From assembly GCA_002428415.1 (NCBI GenBank), contig DIWI01000093.1, positions 901 through 64,900 of the forward strand: a DNA stretch of 64,000 bases, written 5' to 3'. Origin of the DNA: Clostridiaceae bacterium UBA6110 (GTDB taxonomy: Bacteria; Bacillota; Clostridia; Clostridiales; Clostridiaceae). The notes under the pieces were generated by a model, which was not told where the DNA came from, searched no databases, and was given only the letters and a program-made list of their open reading frames with translations. Both the position numbers and the translations under genes were made by a program. This document shows, piece after piece, positions 16,527 to 25,203 of the stretch; the stretch's first letter is position 1; every line of letters starts with the position of its first letter.

Positions 16527-18167
16527 TTACTCTACAGAGATTATGAAGTAGTAGAGTGGCTGCTTTCCAGCCAGGCTCATCACATCAAGGTCTCCATACT
16601 TTTCTTCAAGCTTTTCCATGAACACCTGAACGTCCTCTTCAGCAGCATCGCTGCCATAGAATATCGTTAGTGCTGAGCTATGCTCGTCAACCATCCTGTC
16701 TATCAGGTCTTCAGTTAGCTGGTAAAGATCCCTTTCAACCTCGACAATCTTATTGTCAAGAAGTCCCAGGTAGTCCCCCTGCTTGATTTCGATTCCATCT
16801 ATCTCAGTATCCCTCACTGCGTAAGTGACCGAACCTGATTTCACTTCTGAAAGGCTGCCTGTCATTGACCTGATGTTCGCATCAAGCTCAGATTCAGGAT
16901 TGAAAGCCGTAAGTGCGGATATACCCTGCGGAATCGTCTTTGTTCCTATGACATGGACGTCTTTGTGTGAAATTTCCTTAGCCTGGTTCGCAGCCATGAT
17001 TATATTCTTGTTGTTCGGCAGAATGAAGATATGTTCTGCATTCAGGCTTTCCACAGCCTTCACAATATCCTCTGTCGAAGGGTTCATGGTCTGTCCGCCT
17101 TCAATAATCACATCTGCACCAAGGTCAAGGAACGCAGCTTTGAGCCCTTCACCTACTGAGACCGAAATAAAGGCATACTTCTTGGCTTCAGCCATCGGAA
17201 TTTCCTCAGCAGCCATATTTTCGCCATGGCCTACTGTCTCTGGAACATCCTGGAGGTTCCTGTGCTGTTCCCTCATGTTCTCGATCTTAATCTTGGTGAG
17301 CTCGCCCAGCCTGCCAGCCTCTGCAAGCACAAGTCCCGGTTCATCCGTATGGATATGGACCTTTATTATGTCGTCATAGCCGACATACACTATTGAGTCT
17401 CCCATGGTTTCAAGATACTCCCTGAAAGCGCCATTGTCAGGCTCAGCCAGTATTATGAACTCAGTACAGTATCCGAAGGTTATCTCGGTATGGGTGTCTC
17501 TTGCTGCCACGTAGCTTTCTGCAGGAGCAATCTCTTCTGACTTTCTCTCGGTCATCTCGCCTGAAAGCGCCTCGTACATTCCCTGGAGTATTATTACAAG
17601 ACCCATTCCGCCAGAATCCACTACCTTCGCTGCCTTAAGCTGAGGAAGCATTTCAGGTGTCCTTTCAAGTGTGTCCTTGGAAATCTCAACTATATTCCTC
17701 ATGAGTTCGGTACAGTCATCCGTGTGAAGCTCCACAGCCTTTTCTCCTACTTCTCTGATGACTGTCAGGATAGTACCCTCGGTCGGTCTCATGACTGCCC
17801 TGTAAGCCGATTTGGAGCCCTCTATGAAGCTCAGCGTCAGCTCGAATGGATTGACTTCCTCTTTGCCCTCAAGGCCTTTTGCAATTCCTCTGAATATCTG
17901 AGAAAGTATTACTCCTGAATTCCCTCTGGCTCCCATAAGGGCACCCTTTGCAAGGGTCTTCGATACCTCTCCGATATTTGTGGACTTGTGCCCTTCAACC
18001 TCCCTGACTGCCGCCCGGAACGTCATGGACATGTTAGTGCCTGTGTCTCCGTCTGGTACCGGAAAGACATTGAGAGAATCGACATATGCCTTCTCATCCT
18101 CCAGCTTCGCACTGGCGTTCAGTACCATGCTTATGAATTGCTGTCCATTGATCTTGCTGTATTTCAT
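16527..18167 (-). CDS. DAK2-domain protein, YloV / fatty acid kinase subunit FakA family
   Basis: 546 residues. The N-terminal DAK2 kinase domain shows FPVPDGDTGTNM (nucleotide/Mg site) near residue 35 and GARGNSGVILSQ near 85. A middle domain with HIHTDEPG and a C-terminal DegV-like region (ALTIFYGSDA) complete the FakA/YloV layout. FakA phosphorylates fatty acids bound to FakB; no fakB is in this window. ATG at 18167 follows GGGAGG by 10 bases. The gene follows asp23, the usual asp23-yloV pair, though a 171-base gap separates them here. Confidence 0.92.
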   Translation of the reverse strand: MKYSKINGQQFISMVLNASAKLEDEKAYVDSLNVFPVPDGDTGTNMSMTFRAAVREVEGHKSTNIGEVSKTLAKGALMGARGNSGVILSQIFRGIAKGLEGKEEVNPFELTLSFIEGSKSAYRAVMRPTEGTILTVIREVGEKAVELHTDDCTELMRNIVEISKDTLERTPEMLPQLKAAKVVDSGGMGLVIILQGMYEALSGEMTERKSEEIAPAESYVAARDTHTEITFGYCTEFIILAEPDNGAFREYLETMGDSIVYVGYDDIIKVHIHTDEPGLVLAEAGRLGELTKIKIENMREQHRNLQDVPETVGHGENMAAEEIPMAEAKKYAFISVSVGEGLKAAFLDLGADVIIEGGQTMNPSTEDIVKAVESLNAEHIFILPNNKNIIMAANQAKEISHKDVHVIGTKTIPQGISALTAFNPESELDANIRSMTGSLSEVKSGSVTYAVRDTEIDGIEIKQGDYLGLLDNKIVEVERDLYQLTEDLIDRMVDEHSSALTIFYGSDAAEEDVQVFMEKLEEKYGDLDVMSLAGKQPLYYFIISVE

Positions 18168-18338
18168 CTGAAAATAACCTCCCGTAAAAATGGACAACAT
18201 AGGGAATGTCCAGCTTTTACAAATCTCTTTATATCAATATGGTTTGTGTCAACCTTTAGTCCAAGAATCATATTCTTCCATAATAGGACATATTTGAATA
18301 GGAATACCCGAAAAATCAGGCTTATTTAAGAATTGGAC

Positions 18339-18686
18339 CTAGAACCTTATGCCCTCAATATTTACCGTGATGTTAGCTACCTTGAGACCTGTATGGTTCT
18401 CTACGTTGTACCTTACCTTCTGTATTATGTTTCCGGCTATTACCGAGATCTTTGTGCCGTACTCTACTACAACGAAAAGGTCAATGGAAAGCTCATTGTT
18501 CTTGTAGTTTATCTTTACGCCCTTGTTCAGGTGCTCTACCTTGATCAGCTCCCATAGTCCGTCAGCTGTATTCTTGGAGGCCATGCCCACGACACCATAG
18601 CATTCCATAGTGGAAAGACCGACTATCTTGGCGATCACCTCGTCTGAGTAGGTTATGTTGCCGTTGCTGTTGGTTAATCCTATCAA
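18339..18686 (-). CDS. Asp23/Gls24 family envelope stress protein (YloU-like)
   Basis: 115 residues, Asp23 domain throughout (GNITYSDEVIAKIVGLSTMECYGVVGM at the start is the typical opening; ending INVEGI-like VNIEGIRF). The family is tied to the membrane or envelope stress in Firmicutes; the exact activity is not known. The start is a TTG at 18686 after AAGGAGGGAG. It is divergent from rpmB, as in many Firmicutes, and precedes the fakA-like gene. Confidence 0.93.
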   Translation of the reverse strand: MIGLTNSNGNITYSDEVIAKIVGLSTMECYGVVGMASKNTADGLWELIKVEHLNKGVKINYKNNELSIDLFVVVEYGTKISVIAGNIIQKVRYNVENHTGLKVANITVNIEGIRF

Positions 18687-18717
18687 TTTACTCCCTCCTT
18701 GACTGAATTCATCTTAT

Positions 18718-18746
18718 ATAATATTATATTTTCATTGTAACTTCAA
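18718..18746 (-). promoter_or_regulatory. Promoter of asp23
   Basis: TTGAAG (18746-18741) and TATTAT (18723-18718) lie 17 bases apart on the minus strand, 31 bases upstream of the TTG start. A/T-rich sequence surrounds it. Confidence 0.6.
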
Positions 18747-18775
18747 GATAAGTTAATGTACACGAAAATTATGTG

Positions 18776-18805
18776 TTGCATTCAAGTCCACCATTATGTT
18801 AAAAT
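18776..18805 (+). promoter_or_regulatory. Promoter of rpmB
   Basis: TTGCAT (18776-18781) and TAAAAT (18800-18805) are 18 bases apart, with a TG one base before the -10 box (extended form). It lies 67 bases upstream of the rpmB start and diverges from the asp23 promoter. Confidence 0.65.
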
Positions 18806-18872
18806 GTTATTTGTTCCAATCGGGATATTAGTTTTCGATTTTATAAACTCTCATGGAGGAGGTGTAAATCTG

Positions 18873-19064
18873 ATGGCAAGAGTATGCGAAATATGCAACA
18901 AGGGTGTCATATCAGGAAAATCTTACTCACACTCACACAGGCAGTCACTTAGAAAGTGGGCCCCAAATCTACAGAAGGTTAGAGCTATTGTCGACGGAAC
19001 TCCACAGAGAGTTGTCGTATGTACAAGATGCTTGCGTTCTGGCAAGGTTGAGCGTGCGATATAA
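18873..19064 (+). CDS. rpmB: Ribosomal protein bL28
   Basis: 63 residues. MARVCEICNKG and the later VCTRCLRSGKV give four cysteines, the zinc-binding form of L28. The ATG at 18873 follows GGAGGAGGTG; an in-frame upstream ATG at 18756 runs through the promoter and is not used. Lone plus-strand gene with its own promoter and a strong terminator. Confidence 0.97.
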   Translation: MARVCEICNKGVISGKSYSHSHRQSLRKWAPNLQKVRAIVDGTPQRVVVCTRCLRSGKVERAI

Positions 19065-19090
19065 TTAAAGATTGACAGGATAAATCATCC

Positions 19091-19130
19091 GTTAGAAAAC
19101 CCAGGGATTAAGTTCCCTGGGTTTTCTAAC
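19091..19130. terminator. Bidirectional terminator between rpmB and thiN
   Basis: A perfect 17-bp inverted repeat, GTTAGAAAACCCAGGGA and its complement, has a 6-base loop. It sits between converging stops at 19064 and 19142. Confidence 0.88.
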
Positions 19131-19141
19131 GTCCGTTTATT

Positions 19142-19774
19142 TCAGTCCCTGGACTTCATGACGATCACAATCCCGCTTTTGAAGGAAACCTCCATGGTCT
19201 CCCCTACAAACTCGTTCGAGACAGTCCTGGGGTCCCCCATCCTGAGCTTGTAGTCATAAAGAGGATATCTTGCCCCTTTGATCGTAAAACCTTCCACATC
19301 GCCCCTGAAGGCCTGGAATGAGATGAAGTCTCCGAAATCGCGGATGATAGTTCCCGGTCTGCTTATCAGGCTGATCATGTTGTTGCTGTCAACTATGAAA
19401 GCTTCCTTTCCTTCACTGAGAGCTTCTTCAAGAAGTCCCAGGTTTCCCAGGAAGTGGTCAAGCCTCACTCCGGTGCATCCGAAGAAAAGGTATGAATCAG
19501 GGGAATATTCCCTCGCCTTCAGATATGCCGCTTCAGTGTCCGTAAAATCCTTGACAGCATCAAACTTCCGGATTTCACACCTGCCCTGGAAAAACTTCAG
19601 CGTTTCCTCACTGAGCGAGTCGAAGTCACCGAGAAGCACATCAGGCATTACTCCAATTTCCTTCAGGAATTCTCCTCCCCGGTCAGCCGCGATTATTATA
19701 TCACCCGGCTTCAGATATGACATGAAGAGGTCCCTTCCGGGGCTTTTTCCTCCAGATACTATAAGAGCCTTCAT
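19142..19774 (-). CDS. thiN: Thiamine pyrophosphokinase
   Basis: 210 residues. Motifs AADRGGEFL, LLGDFDSL and DFTDTEAA are the conserved acidic metal/ATP sites of the family, and GCTGVRLDHFLGN is the thiamine-binding HR-type motif (usual GARGGRxDH). It makes thiamine diphosphate from thiamine and ATP. It overlaps rpe by 4 bases and ends the rsgA-rpe-thiN unit, a common Firmicute order. Confidence 0.95.
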   Translation of the reverse strand: MKALIVSGGKSPGRDLFMSYLKPGDIIIAADRGGEFLKEIGVMPDVLLGDFDSLSEETLKFFQGRCEIRKFDAVKDFTDTEAAYLKAREYSPDSYLFFGCTGVRLDHFLGNLGLLEEALSEGKEAFIVDSNNMISLISRPGTIIRDFGDFISFQAFRGDVEGFTIKGARYPLYDYKLRMGDPRTVSNEFVGETMEVSFKSGIVIVMKSRD

Positions 19775-20424
19775 CTGAGGGCTTTCCTCAGCTTCATCAC
19801 GTTCTCTGATATCTCATTGTTCTTGTAAACTGCCGATCCTGCAACGATGACATCTGCACCTGCCTCGGCAGCTGCCCTGATGTTGTTCTCGCCAATTCCT
19901 CCATCTATCTCGATCATAAGAGAAGGGTTGAGTACGTCTGCCATTTGCCTTAGCTCCCTCACCTTGTCGAGCGAATATGGGATGAAGGACTGGCCCCCGA
20001 ACCCTGGATTTACTGACATTATAAGAACAAGGTCAAGATCAGGAAGGACATGCTTGAGAACCGAAACAGGAGTTGCCGGATTAAGCGTTATGCCAGCCAT
20101 TACTCCAAGTCCCTTTATCCTCTGTATCGCCCTGTCTATATGCGTCTCCGCTTCATAGTGGAAATTTATAAGGTCCGCTCCAGCTTCCGCGAAGGCCTCG
20201 AAGAAATTTGATGGCTCCCTGATCATAAGGTGTACATCAAACGTGAGCTTGGTAAGAGGTCTTATCGCCTTGATAACAGGCAATCCGAAGCTGATGTTGG
20301 GGACGAACGAGCCGTCCATGACATCGATATGGATCCAGTCGGCCCCCGATGTCTCAGTTTCCTCGATGTCGCGTCCCAGGTTGGCAAAGTCTGCAGATAA
20401 TAATGATGGTGCTATCTTGACCAT
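19771..20424 (-). CDS. rpe: Ribulose-phosphate 3-epimerase
   Basis: 217 residues, TIM barrel. APSLLSADFANLG at the start, HIDVMDGSFVPN, VHLMI, MSVNPGFGGQSFI and EIDGGI are the family motifs with the catalytic Asp and metal-binding His. It interconverts ribulose 5-phosphate and xylulose 5-phosphate. It overlaps the end of rsgA by 13 bases, so it is translationally coupled. Confidence 0.97.
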   Translation of the reverse strand: MVKIAPSLLSADFANLGRDIEETETSGADWIHIDVMDGSFVPNISFGLPVIKAIRPLTKLTFDVHLMIREPSNFFEAFAEAGADLINFHYEAETHIDRAIQRIKGLGVMAGITLNPATPVSVLKHVLPDLDLVLIMSVNPGFGGQSFIPYSLDKVRELRQMADVLNPSLMIEIDGGIGENNIRAAAEAGADVIVAGSAVYKNNEISENVMKLRKALR

Positions 20425-21281
20425 TTTTTCTTGTTTACCTCCATTAGTTCATTCAGAAATCTCAGATAATAGTTGTATCTTTTCTCGGAAATTGTCTTGC
20501 CTACTGACTCCTTTACACTGCAGCCCGGTTCCTTGTTATGGGAACATCCGGTGAACCTGCAGTTACCCTCATGCTCGCGGAATTCAGGGAAATAATCCTT
20601 GAGCTCTTCAGTTTCCATCGAAAGCTCGATAGATGAGAACCCCGGTGTATCAACAACGAAGCCGTCATTAACTTTTACAAGTTCGCTGTGCCTTGTGGTG
20701 TGCTTGCCCCTTTTGAGCCTTTCAGATATGACGCCTGTCTCCATATGCTCCGTCCCGAGTATACGGTTCAGCATGGTTGATTTGCCGGCTCCCGACGGAC
20801 CGCAGAACACAGTTATGTTTCCTGTAAGTTCCCTCAGGATAATGTCAAAGTCCCTGCCTTCCCTGGCACCGATGAAAAGCAACCTGTAGCCGGTACCCAT
20901 GAAAAGGTCCGTAAGCTCTTCCATCTGACCATGATAGGACAGGTCTATCTTGTTGAATACAAGCACTGGAGTTATGTTGGACTTTTCGAGCATGACAATG
21001 AACTTCATGAGAAGCTCCTCGTTGATATCAGGATTCCTCATGGCTGACACCACAAAAGCCTGGGTTACATTAGCAACCATCGGCCTTTCAAGCTCAGATG
21101 ACCTCGGAAGTATATCAGAGATCACATTCGAATCCCTCTCCACCTCGATAACAACCTTGTCTCCGACCATCGGTGTCACATTCCTCAGCCTGAATATTCC
21201 CTTGGCTTTGCATTCGACTACACCGCCTTCAGTGCTTACGTAGTAGAAGCCGCCTATTCCCTTTATAATCAATCCTTCCAT
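20412..21281 (-). CDS. rsgA: Small ribosomal subunit biogenesis GTPase RsgA
   Basis: 289 residues. MEGLIIKGIGGFYYV starts the OB fold. The circularly permuted GTPase has the order NKID (G4), GPSGAGKST (G1), DTPGF (G3), which defines this family. A C-terminal zinc knuckle includes CRFTGCSH and GCSVK. It matures the 30S subunit. Longer in-frame starts reach back to 21557 but cross the prkC terminator, so ATG 21281 is preferred; its ribosome site is weak (GGGA). Confidence 0.95.
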   Translation of the reverse strand: MEGLIIKGIGGFYYVSTEGGVVECKAKGIFRLRNVTPMVGDKVVIEVERDSNVISDILPRSSELERPMVANVTQAFVVSAMRNPDINEELLMKFIVMLEKSNITPVLVFNKIDLSYHGQMEELTDLFMGTGYRLLFIGAREGRDFDIILRELTGNITVFCGPSGAGKSTMLNRILGTEHMETGVISERLKRGKHTTRHSELVKVNDGFVVDTPGFSSIELSMETEELKDYFPEFREHEGNCRFTGCSHNKEPGCSVKESVGKTISEKRYNYYLRFLNELMEVNKKKWSR

Positions 21282-21410
21282 GGCACCGGTCCCGTGATTT
21301 ATTTGGGCAGGGCCTTCTGGCCTTTCTGCCCCTTCCTTAATTATATCCTTCAATCGATCTTTATTCCACAATTTATATGTCATAAGCTTTGCAATGAAGC
21401 TTTTACAAAA

Positions 21411-21434
21411 CAAAAAAGCCCCGAAGGGCTTGTT
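21411..21434 (-). terminator. Terminator after prkC
   Basis: AAGCCC-TTCG-GGGCTT followed by TTTTTTG on the minus strand is a compact UUCG-type terminator 14 bases past the prkC stop. The 129 bases between it and rsgA hold A/T-rich DNA with a TATAAT near 21355 but no convincing -35 box. Confidence 0.85.
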
Positions 21435-21447
21435 TGAAAAAATGTAT

Positions 21448-23352
21448 TTATGGCTGAGTTGTCGGTGCAGTTGTTGGTGCAGCCGTTGGCTCCGGCTCCG
21501 GCTCCGGTTCACCAAGTATCTCCACAGTGCTTCCGTATGGAACTGACTTCCCGACATTCGGGTTCACATCCACCACGTTGTCAGTGCGCAATGTGTCACC
21601 GGCAAGGACCACCTTGAGACCCATGGATTCAAGCTCTGACTCGTATTGCGCTACGGTCTTTCCTGAGAAATCTCCAATCAGGACCTCCCTGTATTCATAT
21701 ACGGTCACATTCACCTTAGAGCCCTGCTTGACTTCAGTATTCTCAGGTATTTCCTGAGACTTTATCGATCCATCCAGCTTCTTGTCTCCGGTAGGCTGTT
21801 TGGTTACCGATCCAAGCACAAGCTTTACGGACTCGAGAAGACTTCTGGCTTCAGTCTCCGAGAGCGACAATAGGTTTGGAACCTTCGAAATCTGCAGCTC
21901 AGGTCCCTTCGATATCACAATATTCACCGGGCTGCCCTTTGGCATGTCTGTCAAAGCCAGAGGCTCCTGGCTTATTATCTGCCCCTGCGGAACTGTATCG
22001 CTGTATTCTTCAGTCACTAAACCCGTTAAGAAGTTATTGTTTGCAAGCAGAGTCTCTGCTGATTCAAGAGTCATGTTTATGACATCAGGGACCTTCAGTA
22101 TTACCTGTCCTGCGCTCAGCACTACCTGGACAGTTGAGCCCTTCCTGACGCTTTCCCCAGCACCCGGGAGCGACCTCAGGACTGTGCCTTCAGGTTGGTC
22201 TGAATTCTCAGTCGAACCGATCTGCATGACAAGACCTGCATCAGCAAGAGCCTTTTCGGCATCAGATTGAAGTATTCCTGTGATTGCCGGTACTGTTGCA
22301 TTCTCATCAACAGCTGTTGTTGGATTCTTGGTACCTCCCCCGAATACGAATTGCCCGAGGAGCGCTCCCAGAGTCAGGAATACCACCATCACAAGGCCGA
22401 CTATGAGTGCTGTCTTATTCTTTCCTGTTGGCTTTTCATCATCAAATATGTCGTCCTCCAGCGGGTCTCTCTTAGGCTTTACTGCAGACATTATCTGAGT
22501 CTCACCACTGAATGTGGCTGCTGACTCGATGTTCTCACCGGCTTTTACAGTCCTCAGGTCAACAAGGAATTCCTCTATCTTCTGATATCTTGCGATCGGA
22601 TCCTTCGCTGTTGACTTAAGAATGACTCTGTTAAGCCCTTCCGCAAGGAGAGGGTTTATAGTCTTCGGAGGCTTGATGTCCTCCTGCATGTGCTTCAGTG
22701 CTATGGTTATAGGGCTCTCAGCGTCAAAGGGCACTGCCCCTGTCGCCATTTCAAACATGACTATGCCAAGTGAGTAGATATCAGATCTTCTGTCGGTCAG
22801 GTTGCCCCTCGCCTGTTCAGGCGAGAAATAGTGAGCTGAACCGAATATCTTTCCTGAATGTGTGATAGTGTTCGAATCTGAGTGCTTTGCTATTCCGAAG
22901 TCAGTTACCTTTACCAGGTTGTCTCCGGTTATCATTATGTTTTGAGGCTTTATGTCCCTGTGGATTATGTTGTTGTTGTGCGCGCATTCAAGGGCTCTTC
23001 CGATCTGCATGGAGTAGTCCAGTATCTCATCGTTGGAGAGCTTGCCTTTTTCCCTTATGACCTGTTTAAGTGTCTTCCCCCTGACATATTCCATTACTAT
23101 GTAGTGGATATTATCCTCACTTCCCACATTGTATATGTTGACTATGTTGGGATGCGAAAGGAAAGCCACGGCATTGGCTTCCTGCTTGAACCTGTCAAGT
23201 ATCTCCCTGTTCGATGTAAATTCTTCCTTGAGCACTTTGACAGCATCATATCTGTTCAGCTTCGTGTCCAAAGCCTTGTATACGGTAGACATACCGCCCT
23301 GCGCAATCTTCTCTACAATTTCATAACGGTTGCCAAGTATTTTTCCTATCAT
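21448..23352 (-). CDS. prkC: PASTA-domain Ser/Thr protein kinase, PrkC/PknB family
   Basis: 634 residues. The cytoplasmic kinase (1-270) has GGMSTVY glycine loop, AVKVLK lysine, HRDIKPQN catalytic loop and DFGIAKH. A membrane helix lies near 320-345. Outside are three clear PASTA repeats (each opening VPxI/VPDV/VPNL) and a fourth, degenerate one opening VLIGDFSG. PASTA domains bind muropeptides or lipid II, coupling wall status to phosphorylation. The protein ends in an unusual Glu-Pro and Thr-Pro rich tail, perhaps a wall-crossing spacer. It overlaps stp by 4 bases (ATGA), the usual phosphatase-kinase pair. Confidence 0.96.
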   Translation of the reverse strand: MIGKILGNRYEIVEKIAQGGMSTVYKALDTKLNRYDAVKVLKEEFTSNREILDRFKQEANAVAFLSHPNIVNIYNVGSEDNIHYIVMEYVRGKTLKQVIREKGKLSNDEILDYSMQIGRALECAHNNNIIHRDIKPQNIMITGDNLVKVTDFGIAKHSDSNTITHSGKIFGSAHYFSPEQARGNLTDRRSDIYSLGIVMFEMATGAVPFDAESPITIALKHMQEDIKPPKTINPLLAEGLNRVILKSTAKDPIARYQKIEEFLVDLRTVKAGENIESAATFSGETQIMSAVKPKRDPLEDDIFDDEKPTGKNKTALIVGLVMVVFLTLGALLGQFVFGGGTKNPTTAVDENATVPAITGILQSDAEKALADAGLVMQIGSTENSDQPEGTVLRSLPGAGESVRKGSTVQVVLSAGQVILKVPDVINMTLESAETLLANNNFLTGLVTEEYSDTVPQGQIISQEPLALTDMPKGSPVNIVISKGPELQISKVPNLLSLSETEARSLLESVKLVLGSVTKQPTGDKKLDGSIKSQEIPENTEVKQGSKVNVTVYEYREVLIGDFSGKTVAQYESELESMGLKVVLAGDTLRTDNVVDVNPNVGKSVPYGSTVEILGEPEPEPEPTAAPTTAPTTQP

Positions 23353-24068
23353 TTTACTGCTTCTCCTCCAAATACCAAAAGAGTTATGTTATCCTTGCCG
23401 CCTCTTTCCTTAGCTGTTGATACCAGATGCCTGAGGCTGTTCCCGTTCTCGCCCTTTTCGCTGATCTCGAGGATTTCTTCCTCGGAGATGTAGTCAGTGA
23501 GTCCATCTGTGCAGAGAAGGTATATGTCGCCAGGATTCGACTCAAGCGTTTGCAGGTCGACTTCCACTTCCTCATTGGTTCCTACTGCCCTTGTTATTAT
23601 GTTCTTGTTGGAATGGTGCTTTGCCTCTTCAGCAGTTATCGTGCCCATGTCCACAAGCGCCTGGACCAGTGAATGGTCTTTGGTAAGCTTGATTATGGAA
23701 TGCTCCCTTATCCTGAATAACGAGCTGTCACCCACATGTGCGATATGAATCCTTCCATGCTCTGATAGAACTGCTGAAACTGTGGTGCCCATGCCCTTAA
23801 GGTGATTTTCAGTGCCTGACATGCTGTATATGGCCCTGTTTGCGGATTCCACAGCCTTCCTCAGCTGCTGGTCCGGCAAGGCGGAAAGCCCGCTTCCGAA
23901 AGCCTCCCTTATCGTATTCAACGCCATTTCGCTGGCCACCTCTCCGGCATTGTGCCCGCCCATTCCGTCGCATACGATGAAAAGCGCGAATCCATCACCT
24001 TCAAGCCAGCCTGCACTGTCTTCATTCAGTTTTCTTATGTTGCCTATATCGGAAATCAAATCTACCAT
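23349..24068 (-). CDS. stp: PP2C-type serine/threonine phosphatase
   Basis: 239 residues. Metal-binding motifs of bacterial PP2C are present: RKLNEDS, VCDGMGGHNAGE, AHVGDSSLF, LCTDGLTDYI and GGKDNITLLV. It reverses phosphorylation by the coupled kinase directly downstream. It follows rlmN by 15 bases with a CAGGAGACAGCGC ribosome site, the order rlmN-stp-prkC-rsgA-rpe-thiN being typical of Firmicutes. Confidence 0.96.
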   Translation of the reverse strand: MVDLISDIGNIRKLNEDSAGWLEGDGFALFIVCDGMGGHNAGEVASEMALNTIREAFGSGLSALPDQQLRKAVESANRAIYSMSGTENHLKGMGTTVSAVLSEHGRIHIAHVGDSSLFRIREHSIIKLTKDHSLVQALVDMGTITAEEAKHHSNKNIITRAVGTNEEVEVDLQTLESNPGDIYLLCTDGLTDYISEEEILEISEKGENGNSLRHLVSTAKERGGKDNITLLVFGGEAVK

Positions 24069-24083
24069 GCGCTGTCTCCTGTC

Positions 24084-25109
24084 CTACATGCCATCAAGAT
24101 AGCTTCTTCTTAGCTGTCCGCATGCAGCATCTATGTCTGAACCCATTTCTCTTCTTACTGTTGCTTCTATTCCCCTTGAATCAAGGGCATTCCTGAAGCT
24201 CTCCACAGCCTTGTTCTGAGAAGGCCTGAAAAGCATCTCCTTTATTACGTTTACCGGAATAAGATTGACATGCGTCTTCATCCCTCTAAGCAGGGCTGCA
24301 AGCGCATATGCATCCTCCAGACTGTCGTTGACCCCGTTGACCAGTGAGTATTCAAAGCTTACCCTTCTTCCTGTCGTGTCCATATAGTATCTGACAGAAT
24401 CAAGTATCTCCGCAATGGACCAGCGCCTGGCTATCGGCATTATCTCTCGCCTCTTGTCGTCAGTTACGGCATGGAGGGATATGGCAAGGGTAATCTGGAG
24501 CTTCAAGTCTGCGAGTTCCCTTATCCTGTCCACTAAACCGCATGTCGACAGGGTTATGTTCCTGTGAGAAAGGCCAAGCCCTTCCTTCATGTTGACCAGC
24601 TCCAGGAATTTAAGGACATTTTCAAAGTTGTCCAGCGGCTCACCGCTTCCCATAAGTACGACGTGAGACATCCTTTCCCCGGCTTCCTTAGAGGCTGCCA
24701 AAACCTGCCCGAGTATCTCGCCCGCCAGAAGGTTCCTTACCATTCCGCCCTTTGTGGACGCACAAAAGGAGCAACCCATGGCGCAGCCAACCTGAGACGA
24801 AACGCATACGGAGTAGCCGTACACGTACTTCATGACGACGGTTTCGATGATGTTGCCATCCTGCAGGGCAAGCAGCATCTTTACGGTTCCGTCCTTCGAT
24901 ACCCTCTTGTCGATGACCTGAGGAATGTGTATGACGAACGCTTCCTTCAGCTTCTCTTTCGATGAGCCGTTAAGGTTCTTCATATCCTCGAAGGATTCAG
25001 CTCCCTTATAAAGATAGTCAAGTACCTGCTTCGCCCTGAATGCGCCTTCACCTTTGCCCTTGAACCATTCCTTCAGTTCATCATAGCTCCAGTCGAATAT
25101 ATTGTCCAA
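24084..25109 (-). CDS. rlmN: 23S rRNA / tRNA adenine C2-methyltransferase RlmN
   Basis: 341 residues. The radical SAM motif [12 protein letters not shown] (CxxxCxxC) lies near residue 105, and the C-terminal ACGQL cysteine provides the methyl-carrying site. SGEPLDN and LAISLHA are other family motifs. It methylates A2503 of 23S rRNA and A37 of some tRNAs. An extended -10 promoter precedes it, so it may begin the rlmN-stp-prkC unit. Confidence 0.97.
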   Translation of the reverse strand: MDNIFDWSYDELKEWFKGKGEGAFRAKQVLDYLYKGAESFEDMKNLNGSSKEKLKEAFVIHIPQVIDKRVSKDGTVKMLLALQDGNIIETVVMKYVYGYSVCVSSQVGCAMGCSFCASTKGGMVRNLLAGEILGQVLAASKEAGERMSHVVLMGSGEPLDNFENVLKFLELVNMKEGLGLSHRNITLSTCGLVDRIRELADLKLQITLAISLHAVTDDKRREIMPIARRWSIAEILDSVRYYMDTTGRRVSFEYSLVNGVNDSLEDAYALAALLRGMKTHVNLIPVNVIKEMLFRPSQNKAVESFRNALDSRGIEATVRREMGSDIDAACGQLRRSYLDGM

Positions 25110-25138
25110 AAAAACACCTCTTGATTAGTTCTCCAAAG

Positions 25139-25147
25139 ATTATATCA
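25139..25147 (-). promoter_or_regulatory. Extended -10 promoter upstream of rlmN
   Basis: TGATATAAT on the minus strand (TGnTATAAT) lies 30 bases upstream of rlmN, after the rsmB stop. Just upstream, ATGCTG and CAGCAT arms (25170-25190 region) form a small hairpin that may weakly end the previous unit. Confidence 0.6.
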
Positions 25148-25203
25148 CAAATCGCTGCGGATGCTGAAAAACACTGCAGCATAAAGGAAATCATAGGAAT
25201 ATT

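Noticed and set aside
18201..18338. A promoter or small gene between asp23 and the fakA-like gene
   Set aside because: TTGACA is present near 18250 on the minus strand but no -10 box at suitable distance, and no open frame with a ribosome site.
21282..21557. 92-codon extension of RsgA
   Set aside because: It would read through the prkC terminator and part of prkC; the family starts at MEGLIIKGIGG.
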